Below the pieces are notes generated by a model. It did no database searches. It was not told the origin of the DNA and saw only the letters and a list, made by a program, of their open reading frames with translations. A DNA stretch of 64,000 nucleotides, from contig JBAMJV010011062.1 in NCBI GenBank assembly GCA_037951105.1, positions 1 to 64,000 on the forward strand, given 5' to 3'. The position numbers and the translations under genes were made by a program. The number at the start of each line of letters is the position of its first letter. Positions within the stretch are counted from its first letter, which is position 1. The DNA is from Echinarachnius parma (lineage: Eukaryota > Echinodermata > Echinoidea > Clypeasteroida > Echinarachniidae). This document shows positions 1 to 13,476 of this stretch, in pieces.

Positions 1-2444
1 TGAAAAATAAACAATTTAACTCATTGCCTGCTGCTTTACGTTCATTCCCATAGGCATATTGCATTACAGTACATTGTCCACTAACCTTCTTTAGACCCAA
101 TGTGTTAATAGCTACAAGCCCCAGCGGCCTATAGCCTCTTGTGTCATCTCGATAATCGGAGATAAGCTTGCCTATAAAAACTATTCCACACTAACTATTT
201 TCTTACTGGCCCGTTTGGGCAAATGAAATAATAACTTTTCGAATTTTACTTGCCCGCTTACTTCTATTTCTAGATGAGATATGAACCTAATTACATTATT
301 CTATCATAGTTGACCAATAGTTTAGTTGCCCAATCGGGCAACCGTAACTTGGCCATTATATTTTTTACTTGCCCGACATAACGTTTACTTGCAATGATAA
401 TCTTATCGACTTGCAAGCTAGCTCGATATGTTATAAAGCTACGATCGACGACGCAGATATTATTTGTGGATATTCCCCGCGAGTTGTATGTAAAACAATT
501 AGGAATACCCCCAACTTTGGGGCATGCGCCACTACCTCCCTGGCCCGTTATACACCCTTATGTTTTTATTTGCATGATTATTTCGTTATACTGCAATTAT
601 GGTCTCGAAAACAGTTTGGTATATATGTAAAAGAATATTATTATCTTATATAAGCAGCGAAAAATAAATTAAATCTCGTTAAATATTCAGAATAACATAG
701 TACAATGCACAATTATGATATTAATTTGTTGTTATAATATTGCCAATTGTATTATCACATAATTGACTGGCTAGAGTAAAATAGATAAATACATCAATTG
801 AGACTGTCTAGCTGTCTAGTTGTTATATGGGAGGCAGCTGAGCTATCGAAACAACATTGCATTGTCATGATTGTTATGAAAATAACATAATTGCAATTCT
901 CCCAGGTGGCGCTATTTGATTTGTTAAGTTATGATCATCGATCATGAATAAATAAATGAATAAATAGATTGGGACGGTGTAGTTGTTATATGTCTCTGAA
1001 TATTGAAAGTAACAATAACCGATCATGCAGAAGTAACAATAACAATGAAACATTCAACACATGTACAGGTTGATATATTATAGTATCTCAGTTTTACAAA
1101 TTGCATAATATTAAGATAACATAATTATATTTACATTCTCCTAATCATCTAATGGCACGATTTGAGTTTCATAGTATATAGTACACAAAATCCCACTGCA
1201 TACAGAAGTAATATAAATAGAACATTCAACACCCAAGCAATGATTTACATTATCCCCCGTTTTACCTGAACATAACATCGCATCGGGTATATACAATTAT
1301 CCAAAGTTATACGGTTTGATTTTCGTAGAATATAACCCCACAATTTAATATTATATGTGTATAATGTACTCTGTTAATCTAAAATGATATCTCATTAATG
1401 AAATATCGCAACGAAACAGTCAGCGAAACACTTGTTTATCTTAAAGTGTGCAACTGAAACATTAACGTTCGTTAACGCACGTAGCGACAGCAAAACATTC
1501 AACATCATGTTACATGAATTGTCTGCGCGTAACATAACCCTGTTTCAATGGAGAAGGGGAATCCGACACACCTTGTGGGGGCGTTTGGGGTGAAACAAGA
1601 GTGGGCCAAGGGTCGAACATTTTGCGGGGAAAAAACGTTTTGTTCTCCCAACACGTTTCGCTTGGTGGTTAAATTATAGCTGATTTTGTAACGAATTGGA
1701 CTGAGCTAGTAGCTGAATTCAGAGTGCACTTTACAAGCTAGGAATATACAACTGAGCATTAATTGTATGCCTTGTGTATTGAGGTAGACATTCTTGAATA
1801 TATTTTATGAGAGATGTTATTATTTTAAGGGAAAAATCTGATGTTTGCTTTGAATGTTGCGCATGTTGAATGCGACTGACTCGAATTACGGTTGGCCTGT
1901 CAAGATCGCTGAATAGAGGGCGTGCAAAGGTCAATCATTCTGATCTTGTATAGCGTGCATTGTCATTGGTAAACCGACAAGGGCGAGACACATACAGAGG
2001 ATGGGATGGGGGTGGTGTTGATTCCGATGAAGGGTGGTAGCGCTCCCTCAAAAGGTGTTGTTATATTATTCATACACATGCAGCCAAAAATGACCGACTC
2101 ACTAATTATGTTTTTTCTTTGATAACTTCATGTATACCATCCATGGACGACGTGGAAGCAAAGCAAAGCATTTGTAAACAATTTCGTTTCATCATATTAA
2201 TGTTTTGTTCAATATTGGCTCTGTATTTATGTGTGGGGGGGGGGGGGGTGAAATATAAAATAATTATCCCATTCAAGACTGGTCTCCCAAATATCCGGGC
2301 TGTGGTCTATGGACATAACATGCCAAGTAAAATAGATAACGTAAAATAAATGAAATAAAGTCAATAAATAGATAAAAGTACGAATTAATAAAATAAAGTA
2401 AATAAATACAGTAAAATTAATTAAATGTTCATGATGAATAACTA
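1..2444. other. AT-rich spacer, no gene recognised
   Basis: I see no convincing exon here. Short open frames (for example 369-653 plus and 1731-1934 minus) have no recognisable domain and no splice context, so I do not call them. The stretch at about 820-1520 holds weak degenerate repeats in which phrases such as CATTCAACA and TAGTTGTTATATG recur. A small near-palindrome reading TTGCCCAATCGGGCAA lies near 325-341. An upstream exon of the plus-strand FAM167-like gene would be expected in this direction but was not found. Confidence 0.5.
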
Positions 2445-2535
2445 ACTACTACTACTCCTACTCCTACTCCTACTCCTACTCCTACTCCTACTCCTACTCC
2501 TACTCCTACTCCTACTACTACTCCGACTCCGACTC

Positions 2536-2610
<75 letters not shown>
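2445..2610. repeat. Microsatellite (CTCCTA)n / (CTA)n
   Basis: A simple tandem array begins as CTA triplets, passes through hexameric CTCCTA repeats and returns to pure CTA triplets. Open frames across it encode only poly-Val/Gly and are artefacts of the repeat. It is followed directly by an ATA/AAT-rich array. Confidence 0.95.
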
Positions 2611-2780
2611 AATTAGTAATAATAATACTAATACAAAAAGTAATGATAATAATCATAATAATCATAATAATAATAATAATGATAATAATAATGATAATAA
2701 CGATAATGTTCTACTAATAATAATAATAATATTAATTGTAATACTATTAATTGTAATAATAATAATAATAATATTTTGGG
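2611..2780. repeat. Microsatellite, (AAT)n-rich
   Basis: Imperfect AAT/ATA triplets interrupted by GATAAT units. It follows the CTA array without a gap, making one compound microsatellite of about 330 bp. A C-homopolymer tract follows at about 2820-2848. Confidence 0.85.
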
Positions 2781-2848
2781 ATGATTGTCCCCTTATGTTT
2801 TGATTATTTTTTGTGAAATGCCCCCCCCCCCCCACCCCCCCCCCCCCC

Positions 2849-3840
2849 TGTAGCTACGCCACTGCTTAAGGACACTTGCCCGGGGATAATGGGGGTCGTT
2901 AAGTTCCGTGACTTAGTATAATACTAGCACCCAAGCGTGATATTACACATGGATTTACTGCCGCAAGATCCGAGATTACGGTTAAAGGAATCTAGTTATT
3001 CTAAAGTAACTAAATTGCCACAATAGTCATGATAGTATGTAAAACATGACAAAGGGTTGATAACATGTGTATATGTATGTGATCTGAAAATTACGCCCAC
3101 TGAGTAATGTGTACAAATTCAAATGTAGATGAATGGCATATGTCCGGGGTATGCCGAAATGCAAAGTGACGTTTGCTTAAACTCGTTGCACTTACTTTGT
3201 TAACAGAGGACAGTCTCCCAGGGAGACTTTGAAATCCGAACACTTCAATCATATGGATTGTAATAACGAAGCATACATTCGGAGAACTGAAACATGTTCC
3301 ATGCTTCTATTGGTAATACAAATACAACGGGTTATGTGAAAACGACAGGACTTCTAAGTAATATTTGCGAATTTTGACAATGAAGAGTATAACATTTCAA
3401 AAGGAACACATTTGTGTTTACCTTTTTTTGCTATAAATCATACTTTATCTACATTATACATTATAATTTATAGAGACGATTTTAGGGGAATTTTTTACAA
3501 AGTCAATCCTTTTAATATGATACGTTTCTAGATCCCTTTAATCATAATATACTCTGTTCTCACGCGGTATCCACGGGGAACGATTTTCCTCATTAGAGAG
3601 ATTTTTGAAAAAAATCAGGTCTCTGATTTGACAGATTAAATCGCCTAAATCTTGATTATCCCAGATTTTCACTCCTAATCTGCCAACAATCCCCGAATAA
3701 TTGACAATCACATAGTTATTCACAAAGTCATGAGAAGCAGTAGATAATATTGTGTTGTTCCTAACCAATAAGAGAGCTGCAGGGATAAGGAAAACAAATA
3801 TAACAACATATCCCCTTTCTATCTATTTTAATTTCTTTTT
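2849..3840. other. Spacer upstream of the FAM167-like exon
   Basis: AT-rich, no exon recognised. A phrase near 3525-3545 (TAGATCCCTTTAAT) matches the terminal sequence of a TTAA-type MITE family seen at 27692-28074 and 41775-42154, so this stretch probably contains a decayed copy. A remnant of the first bases of the FAM167-like exon (GACTGATGAATTTGCAT) lies near 3857-3875, in the position of the truncated exon copies found in other units. Confidence 0.45.
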
Positions 3841-3908
3841 TGTTATGGAGGCGGGGCGACTGATGAATTTGCATTGTGTTTTAGCACTTTTAATCGAATC
3901 ACACATAT

Positions 3909-3974
3909 TATCTCGAATCGGCACAAAATTATGTTTATAATATTATAAACACAATTTTGTGCCGATTCGAGATA
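3909..3974. repeat. 66-bp near-perfect hairpin
   Basis: Two 33-base arms meet with no spacer. The left arm begins TATCTCGAATCGGCACAAAA, and the right arm is its reverse complement with one mismatch. It lies about 75 bp upstream of the FAM167-like splice acceptor at 4049, inside what should be intron. The other units lack it at this place, so it is probably a tiny foldback insertion. It could affect splicing if transcribed, but this is inference. Confidence 0.85.
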
Positions 3975-4049
3975 GTATTATAGTTTGTTGCATATAACCT
4001 TATTTTGTTCTCTCTTCTCTTTTTTCATTTCCATTTTTTTTTTTTACAG

Positions 4050-4334
4050 ACTGCGATGAAAACTCAGGACCACCAACTGGCGATGCAACTGATGAAGCTG
4101 CGCGCCGAGATCCAGGAACTAAAACTGCAGAAAACTAGCAACGAGCATCAAGAGTTGATAGAGGACGCCCGCTATAGTATCGTAGAGGAGAACGAGGAGC
4201 TGAAAAGCGCGCTGTTCGATTTGCCGATGAACAATCACTTTTTCGCACTGAACGGCGGGGATGATCCATTGAAGGACATAGGGGTGACCAGGATGAACTT
4301 GAACAGGAGACGATTTTCTCTGGTAACGAAATGA
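4050..4334 (+). CDS. FAM167 (DIORA)-like protein, terminal coding exon, copy 1 (open)
   Basis: This looks like the last coding exon of a FAM167-family gene. A pyrimidine tract and TTTTTACAG end at 4049, and the exon opens in phase 0. It encodes 94 residues: QDHQLAMQLMKLRAEIQELK, an amphipathic coiled-coil helix, then an acidic YSIVEENEEL stretch, then IGVTRMNLNRRRFSL before the stop. From memory, human FAM167A ends with QDQQLARQLMRLRG, a YELEERDEL stretch and IGVTKMNINSRRFSL, so order and spacing agree. Family proteins are small and largely disordered, with poorly known molecular function. The end here reads RRFSLVTK; sister copies read RRFSLR then stop, so two bases (CG) appear lost just before the ancestral stop. 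No upstream exon was found in the window. It lies antisense to the TRIM array. Whether it is expressed is unknown. Confidence 0.75.
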   Translation, partial: TAMKTQDHQLAMQLMKLRAEIQELKLQKTSNEHQELIEDARYSIVEENEELKSALFDLPMNNHFFALNGGDDPLKDIGVTRMNLNRRRFSLVTK

Positions 4335-4341
4335 TATCTTA

Positions 4342-4372
<31 letters not shown>

Positions 4373-5010
4373 AACCATGGGGTTCGGCGAATATTAATAA
4401 TTGGACATTATTTTAAACAAGATAAATCAATATCTGATAAAGTAGTGACACCATTAGTTTACACGCTGAACGGCGGGGATGATCCATTGAAGGACATGGG
4501 GGTGGCGAGGATGAACTAAAACATGAGATGGTTTTCACTGCGATAACGAAATTATATTACCCCCCAACCCATGAGACATAGGGTTCGGCGCAATTAATTG
4601 ATGATTGATCATAATTTGTATTAAACAAGATAAATACATAACTGACAGCATGACAGCATTAGTGTACAGTAGATACTGCTGCATGGTACCCACTGAACAA
4701 TAACTGCTACGCGCTGAACGGCGGGGATGATCCATTGAATGCAATGGGGATGACGAGGTTTTCTATGTGGTAACGCAATTATATCTACCCCCCTCCCCCC
4801 ATGAGGCATGGGGGTCGGCGCAATCAATTGAATGATTGATCATTTTTGTATCAAACAATAAATTCTGATAAAGTAATGTTAGCATTAGTTTTAGTGAACA
4901 ATATCTTGTACGCGCTGAACGACGGGGATGATCCATTGAAGGCCATGTGACGAGGATGGGGATGAACTTGAACATGAGACGCTTTGAGACGCTTTTCTCT
5001 GCGATAAGTC
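4335..5010 (+). repeat. Tandem echoes of the FAM167-like exon 3' end
   Basis: After the exon stop, the segment encoding NGGDDPLKDxGVxRMNxN recurs three more times. The phrase AACGGCGGGGATGATCC (or a close variant) starts at 4251 (in the exon), 4469, 4717 and 4918, giving spacings of 218, 248 and 201 bp. Each echo is followed by a splice-free ACGAAAT-TATATC-poly-C segment and an ATCAATTGAATGATTGATCAT-like segment, so the repeat unit is exon tail plus 3' flank. Units at 39361, 50775 and 60665 have one echo each. The echoes carry shifts and stops and are not thought to be coding. Confidence 0.85.
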
Positions 5011-6234
5011 GACTGCACTGAACAAGGACTGTTACTTTATGCAAATAACTAATAAACATTGTGACTGATGAAAACACTTTGGGGTGGAGACCTTTCTTCT
5101 CTGATTTGGTTGATCGAATGACAAAGAGGTCTAATACGGGCTTCCCAATAGGAATCGCCGTTTTGCTTGTTTGTCATGTGAATAACCACCTCTTCCATTA
5201 TTACATGCATTATAGACAGGGGTTGCTTAAAGCGATCTTGTAACTATGTTGACATGACAACAAACTTTGACAAAGGGTTTATACAATGTTAAATACTTAT
5301 TTCTGTAATATGTTATATTTCCCCAGATTGATGTGTAAACAGATGAAAGTTAATATAATTATGCATGCCATACTATGATATGGCCAAGTATAATGAGCGA
5401 ATACTTATACAAAGTGTCATTTTGCTATTAACTAATCGCCATAAGCTGATAAGTGTGTACACAGTATGCAGTTGAAACGATGCTTGGGAATTTTAGCAAA
5501 TTAATTCAACCAAATCAAAGCTGGTTTCGTCTCGCTTTGACTAGTATATTCAGAGCAAAATATATTATTTGAATTTAATCGTAATTACTTTGATGAACAT
5601 GAATAAATGATATGATATTCTGAATATAATATGCATTTAATGAATATGAATAAAATACATTTCCATCGCTTTATTTCACTCTTTGCTTGTATTTACATAC
5701 AATGGCGTAGCTATGCCACGCATACCACACAGGACAATCCAAAAGCGGGGAGGGGTGGGGGGGGGGGGGGGGGTGGGGGGGAGGGGGATAAGAGAGTGAG
5801 GTATACTACGACCGTTAGTTACTCTATGTACTACACATAGGCGTACGAAGCTAGGGGTGCCGCAGCCCCCCCCCCCCCCCCCCCCCCCCCTCCCGACAGT
5901 TTTGAAGAAGAAAAATGCCATAAGGCAAAACCATATCACATTCAGGCAAACTCGCGTCATCTATTCGGTCATGTAAGTCGGGCAAAAGTGTGTAATGTAT
6001 TATTTACTGACAACATACCTCGGGCGAAGATGTGCACGTACGCCCAGGGGTGTACATAACATGCCCAAATGAGTGGAATCTTTATAGTCTAGTTCAGACT
6101 CTGCGGATTAGCCCGCTAGATGGCGACAGACGAGAGTGATCTATTCTATACATTGTTGGGCAAGAGCGGAAATTGGGAAATAAATTATTCATCTCAGTCC
6201 AAACTGGCATAAAGTTAATACCCGCTACGCCACT
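5011..6234. other. Array-unit spacer with G and C homopolymers
   Basis: No gene. The sequence is shared with units 3, 4 and 5 (39440-40200, 50860-52300, 60740-62460). It contains a G tract near 5755-5786 and a C tract near 5867-5890, in the same places as tracts in sister units. At about 6085-6215 lies a decayed inverted-repeat element: AGCCCGCTAGATGGCGACA on the left and CAGTCCAAACTGG on the right. The same ends bound the element at 48213-48658. Confidence 0.6.
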
Positions 6235-6266
6235 TGTGTGTGTGCGTGTGTGTGTGTGTGTGTGTG
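6235..6266. repeat. Microsatellite (TG)n
   Basis: About 16 TG dinucleotides with one TGCG interruption. It marks the point where unit 1 carries about 1.2 kb that is missing from units 3 and 4. Confidence 0.9.
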
Positions 6267-6269
6267 CAC

Positions 6270-7647
<1,378 letters not shown>

Positions 7648-9530
7648 CATCCGCTTGGTCACAAAAACATTCGACCACATACAAACATATATTTACTTGC
7701 ACAAACATACATATCAGCACATGGCATATGAACGCATTCACACACTGTCACTTTCACTGTTTCACATACAATCACATACATACACATGGATACATACAAA
7801 CATTCACTTTAACATCTCCTTGGACATATATCACACATAATATATTCAGAATATCATTCAAAATGATTTGCCTGGATACACACCAAATATTAACTTAGAC
7901 ACACAAGCACAGACATTCAATTACAGGGGAAAACATTAACAATCAAACGAGTACAAACACCGACAACACTTATTTGCATGATAGTCTACTGTGCTTGGTT
8001 TATTAGAAAATGATTGGTTGATTAAAGCAGTATTGCTTCAACAAATCGGACATTGACAAATACAAAGCAGTATACATAGCATTATTATTTTGAAGTAACT
8101 TGTCATTACTGGATAAAAGCAGCATACATAGCATTATTTGAAGTAACTTGTCATTACTGGATAAAAGCAGCATTATTTGAAACAAATTTGTTATATCTAG
8201 GCCCCGTTGCAAAAAAAAAAATACAATCGATTATAATTACAATGAATTGTAAGTCCTTAAATTTGGGCATTTAAACTAATTAGATTTGCGCATTTAGTCA
8301 CACAATTAATTGAAACTTTACAGTTGTAATTGAACTAGTTGGTCATAACTGGATAAAATCAGCGTTAATTATACAAATAAGTTAGAGCTGTTGTTAGCAT
8401 TGAAACTTCTAACACAATTTTAAAAGGAATATAGGTGTCTGAAATCGAAAAACAAAACAAATGATAAATTCTGTGTCATTAATTTTTGCATGAAACTGTT
8501 GCTCGGTCATCTTGTTTAAATCATATTGGGAATGATGATTGGTTATGAATCATTAAATACATGTAATGGAAATAATTATGAGCAAATATACAAATTCATT
8601 TACATGTCATATATGAATTGATATAATTTTCAAACAAACTTGATCTAGTGTGGTATTTAATGTCACGCTTTTAAAGGGTAACCTGAATACAAGTGCATGT
8701 ATACATGATTCAATATTCTTCACTGTTGAATGATATTTCTCGTGATTCTTTGGATGAAAAAATTAAATATAGTACATGGTATATAAACAGATTTGTCGCA
8801 TAGTATTTACTTAATCTTGGATAAATCATAGTTTATTTAAGACTTAGGCTATCTTGAACAGAATAAGAACAAATTATATAATATGACTCTAATGTGCAGG
8901 ATTCAACTTCTTGTGTTTTCCATATAAAATAATGTTATTTGCTATCAAGCTATTTCAACTACTAAGTGTCAAGTATGGCATTATGGATTTACCTACCACA
9001 TAATTATGTGGTAGATCTATTGACTCTCTGAAATAAGTTCATATATTCATAATTTATACACGTATAACATCAGTAAGTAATATAGAGATTGTTTGATGGC
9101 ACTAAGAACCATAGAGATATACGAAAATCAATTATGGATAACACTGTACAAATTGAAATAATTATTAAACTTTTCCTCTCTTTTCTATGTATTATCATTC
9201 CCATTTTGACTATTTCTGGAATGTTTTCTTCCATTATCAAAAATCTAAGAACTCTTAAAGCTTCGTCATCCTTAAGTTTCGTTTTAAATTTGTAATCAGG
9301 CATATTATTTACGGGAATTACAGAGGAAATTTAACGCTTGTTTCTTTTGTTTGTTTTGTATTTTGTCATGAAACAAAATAATTTTTTATTCCGTAACTCT
9401 TAGAAGTCGAACGTATTGCCCAATCCATGGAGACTAATACCTACCCTTAGCTGGACATGCTAACGAAAATGTAGGAATGGATAAGGCGCTTAATCTTGGG
9501 TTTCGGAATAATTCAATTACGTACCAAAAC
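7648..9530. other. Array-unit spacer
   Basis: No gene recognised. The first part is CA-rich (ACAAACATAC phrases) and matches 24230-24800, 40260-40620 and 52450-52760. At 8060-8170 a block of about 60 bp containing AAGTAACTTGTCATTACTGG is repeated. Near 8200-8340 lies a decayed copy of the CCCCGTTGCA-bounded foldback seen intact at 52922-53191. The TTAA at about 9273 is the empty counterpart of the insertion at 53931-54219. Confidence 0.5.
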
Positions 9531-9532
9531 CT

Positions 9533-9995
9533 GCATCATTACGGTACAAAATAATAGTTATAACTCCACCATGCTCGAAAGGTATACACAATTACAAACG
9601 ACTAAGTACCTGTTATCATTTTTTTTTAAAGAGCCGTTACAAGTCAAGTGGGGGCTTTCTAAAAACTTTTAGCCATTTGATGTTTTGTTAAAACAATGAT
9701 TCGATAGAAATATCATCAACAACTATTAAAAAAACCTATTTAGAATTTGTTTTTGTTTTTCAAAGTAGTCTATAAGCATCTTTTTTTCTTCTAAAAAGTC
9801 AAAATGTCCCCCGGCCGGTAGACTTATGAATACAATAATTATCTTAAAAATCAAAATGTTCAAGTATGATAGCATTCGAAAGGGAATGATTCTTATTTTA
9901 CATGTTTTATTCAAGAAACTTTCAAATGGAATCAAAACCAACCGATTTAGTGTCAAGGGGCATTTCGGGAAGTACCAATACTCAAGTGTAACTTT
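9533..9995 (-). mobile_element. Decayed TTAA-type MITE, family of 22045-22603
   Basis: The left part (CCAAAACCTGCATCATTAC, AAGAGCCGTTA) matches the left half of the MITE at 22045-22603. Unit 4 reads continuously GAATAATTAAATTACGTACTTAAATCTG, whereas here about 460 bp interrupt that sequence. This marks an insertion at a TTAA-like site, with the left terminus since eroded. Confidence 0.55.
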
Positions 9996-10358
9996 AAATC
10001 TGATATATGACTTAACTTACGTTATATGATTGTTACGCCTTGAAATTTCAAGTATAGGCAGCGGTATGAGAAAATATGACATTGATCAAACATTTCAAAT
10101 GCCAATAGAAAGGATCTTTCACAAAAAGTACTGTATTCCACTAATACAAAAACCATAACGAATCATTCAATGTTATTAAAGTAACAGTTAAGAGAAATAT
10201 AGGACATTGATCCAACATGTCCAATGCAAAGAGGAAGAACATTCACAAACACAAAAGTCACATCAGTAGTGGTCCAGGTGGTCCAGCACTGTATTCCATC
10301 AATACAAAAAACAATAACGAACAGGGGGAAAGACACATCAGTGGTGAGTCAAAGTGTG
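9996..10358. other. 3' flank of TRIM gene A with internal duplication
   Basis: Downstream of the TRIM A stop. A block of about 150 bp is present twice in diverged form: GACATTGATCAAACATTTCA near 10078 and GACATTGATCCAACATGTCC near 10203, each followed by an ACTGTATTCCA...ACAATAACGAA phrase. The same duplicated 3' flank is seen below genes C and D. It probably includes the 3' UTR; I could not fix a poly(A) signal. Confidence 0.5.
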
Positions 10359-12180
10359 TTACAAGCCAAAGTCGATGGCATTCTTGAAGAAATACATAAT
10401 TCCAGAGGTGCAGAGGACGATAGCATCCGGTGAAGGACACTTCATGTAATACCAGCAACGTTGGGGTATTTGGATCTTGACATCATCAAGGATTGTCTCC
10501 ACCAACACTCCATCAAGTGTGTACCTCTTGATCGTCACCGTGGACTTCGATTGATGAATCTCCGCTATGTAGAGGTTGTCATCTTTGCCAACGGCTGGAT
10601 ATACTATGCAACCACCGTGTTTAATCAAGGTTATCTCTTTGCCACTTTCATCCAGCACACTCACACCTGTGTCAGATATGATAACAAGACGGCCGCAATT
10701 TGTAGTGTGGACCTGGTACAGCTTTGATGATACTTTTATTTCTCTGATGGGATCGCCTCCATCAGGGTTGAATACTTGAATCAGCTTCTCATCCACGTTG
10801 GCTACATAGATATGGTCCTTCTCATCGCTGTCAATCAACATGAATGATTTGGTCTCGAGTATCTTGAAGTCAGTCAGCGTGCTCTTGCCATCGGCATCAA
10901 ACATCTTGATACAACGATCTGCGAGTACTGCAACACGCCGATCATCAGACAGAATCGTAACATCCAATACGTTTGCGTTAAGGTTCTCAGGAGTTCTCAA
11001 CCCATCCAGGGAGAACTTATCAGCGGGATGGTTAATGTACCCGATCAAAACGCTTTCAGGTGACAGTACAGCCAGTCCATTCATTTCTTCACCATACGGT
11101 AACTCCACTTCATTGATCAAACTCCACTTTTTATCAGCAGCTACTCGGCCCATAAGGGCTGTGTCCATTGGCTGATCATGGAATTCCACGCGTGCGGCTG
11201 TGCGTTTGACATTTCCTGGTATGCCCTGTGACTCTCTGATCCAGCTTTGACTGGTTTCAAGCAGTTCTTCCAGTTCTTTCAACAAGTGTTCGTGTGAGAT
11301 AAGTGCATCTCCCTCAAGACAACTGTGTCCCTCCCGACACTCCAGGATGTCTTGAGCCGTTGATACTCGTGAAGACATCTTCAATGCTGCCATCTTTATC
11401 GAGTCCAATTTCTCGTCGCACGATGTATCGATCGCCTCCACTTCTCTTTTCAAAGTTTCCTTCCTCTCCTCAAGTTCTCTCTTGAGTTCTGCAAAGGTGC
11501 AATCGATCTTTTGAAGCACCTGCTGCAGCGATGCTTTCGCGCTTCTCCGTTCTTGCTCTGCTTCCCTGATGAACGCTTCCAAGTTGGCTTTCTCGTTTTC
11601 GCATCGCGTCACTAGTCCAGCAATCCTTTCACGAAATTCTCTTTCAACTTCGGCACGTTCCCTGATCTTGTGGTCTCTCACGTTGTGCTTCACGATCGTA
11701 CACTTGTGGCAGATAACTGCATGACAATCGGCACAGTAGAATTCTCGGGCCTCGGAAGTGTGCTCAGAGCATTTGTCAAACTGATTGGCAACAGTGCTCC
11801 GCACACCACTCTGTATATCCTTCACAGATACCACTCGGTGACCTTTGAACATGGTCTGTTCAAATAGTTTATGGCCTGCTAGACAACGCTCGCATAGGTA
11901 CATGTCGCAATCACAGCAAAAGACAACAGCGATTAAGTCGGAGACCTCTGTTTCATCCCCTTCCGGTTTCACCCCGCACTGGGAACATCTAGGGCGATCT
12001 TCGTACAGCTTCCTGAGCGGGTTCGAAGAGTCGTTGAATTCCTCGACGAGGTGGTTGAGGGAGACATTAAACGGCAGGCCCGCAACTCCTTCTGCGCCGA
12101 GGTCCGTCTCTTTTCGACACAGTGGACACAGCATGGACAGTGAATCTTGCTCTGGTTGTTGAGGGTGACATTCGTCATAT
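10359..12180 (-). CDS. TRIM gene A, exon 2 (RING end, B-boxes, coiled coil, propeller)
   Basis: Likely an E3 ubiquitin ligase of the TRIM family. The exon begins at an acceptor (TTCATCTCTTTAG) with one base that completes an Arg codon begun in exon 1 at 22836. In the 649-aa spliced protein, CPLC (61-64) supplies the last two RING ligands. B-box 1 spans about 108-157 (CSQC, CCDCDMYLCERC, H), and B-box 2 about 180-213 (CSEH, CADC, CHKC, H, H). A charged coiled coil (EVEREFRERI to about 320) follows, then a linker with SQSWIRESQGIPGN. An NHL-like propeller runs from about 395 to the end, with blades marked by DGxDPIREI and YTLDGVLVETI. The Met that starts the open stretch (12134) is internal: gene D has Leu there. 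Partner and substrate are unknown. The propeller groups with gene B and the B-boxes with gene D. Confidence 0.9.
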
Positions 12181-13476
12181 CTAAAGAGATGAACAAAATA
12201 ATCTTAACTTAATGTTTAGCAAACGGCTGAATAAACATTATTATGAGTGCCAGCATGGTTACGTGTATCCATTTGATGTTGACGATAAAGGGCTGACCAA
12301 GCCATACAGTCCCTATGTGAGAATAATCGAAAAGAGTAGGCGTGATTAGTGTATATAATTATAGTTTTGATTGTCGTATCGCTACATGTATATATAATTT
12401 AGTTAATTTTATAAAATACATGTATAGTCGAGTATGTATATTAATAATATAACCATTTTGTTGATGCCAAACTACACATCAGTGGGAGAGTCCCTATGTG
12501 AAAGAAGCATCGAAATCAGTTGACCTAGTTAGTGTAATATAACGTCATAATATAACGTCATAAATATCTTCCGTATACATTTACTTGTCGATGGTTAGCA
12601 GGCCCGTATCCGGGGGGGGGGGTGGGGGGGGGGGCTTGGGTACGTACGCACCCCCCCCCCCCCCCCCCCCCCCCCAAATTCAGAAAGGTCCACTTTTTGC
12701 CGGTCTCGGTCCACTATTTACCGGTATCGAGACCTCTTTTTACCGGTCTCGAGTCCACTTTTTGTATTGATCTCGACCATCTTAACCGGCTTAAACGACT
12801 CTTAGTCTGTGGTCTCGGCCTCGAAACATTTTGGCAAGTGGTCTCGGTCCCGTTTTTGTAAATTTCGCACCTCCCCATGAAAAATTCCGGCTATACGGCC
12901 CTGGTTAGTAAATATTTTTAGAGAATATGATTATTAATATTTGTGATTCATAGCCAACATGAAATAACACTTTAACTTTCGTAAAATGTATTTTACCCAA
13001 ATGGATCTACACTTCAGAGGCGGGAGTCCCTATGTGAGAAGGCATTATAAGCAGTGTGTCTTTAATGTGTTTGTGCATTGGCTTGATTTCTGTCGGTGAG
13101 TGTCTGTTATTCCCACATGTATTATGATTACTTCAGTTTCTAAGTAAACTGAAAAAAATAAGGCAATGGAATCATGTATAGTCTTTATACTAACATGCAC
13201 AAAATAAGCCCACGAAATGTTTGCACTAATTTGTTAGGAATTAGTATATTATAGAGACGAAACAAAAAAGAGAAAAGAATATCGCGATATTTAATTAGTA
13301 GGGTTAAAAACCACTATCTCGGCACAATTGAAAAGACAGAAAAGTGAAAAAATAAAGTATTTGAAAAATGTTAAATTTCAATGCCAATCTAAAGGACATA
13401 CATTATAGTATTTAATCCTAAAATATGATCACCTAATATAACTCTGCAGGAATACTGTGCTTAATGTTAATGAAGT
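12181..13476. other. Intron 1 of TRIM A, proximal part
   Basis: Non-coding intron sequence. The phrase GTCCCTATGTGAGA or a near copy occurs at 12309, 12490, 13026 and (after the MITE cluster) 16092, each time preceded by a CTACACATCAG/CCACATAAG-like phrase. These are diverged dispersed repeats that seem specific to this intron. A G tract and a C tract lie at 12612-12676. Confidence 0.6.
12685..12860. repeat. Minisatellite of about 25-30 bp
   Basis: Imperfect tandem units built on TCCACTTTTTxCCGGTCTCG appear about five to six times, next to a poly-G/poly-C pair. Short open frames rich in Pro/Gly cross it and are artefacts. Confidence 0.7.

Noticed and set aside
9070-9303. Overlapping small proteins on both strands at 9070-9303
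   Set aside because: No conserved domain, no splice or start support, and the frame is interrupted in the matching sequence of unit 4.
10359-12134. Start codon at 12134 (and equivalents at 32140 and 44951) as the true start of 591-aa proteins
   Set aside because: The Met lies between RING ligands; gene D has Leu there, an acceptor lies 46-50 bases upstream, and a phase-matched exon 1 with the rest of the RING exists for each gene.
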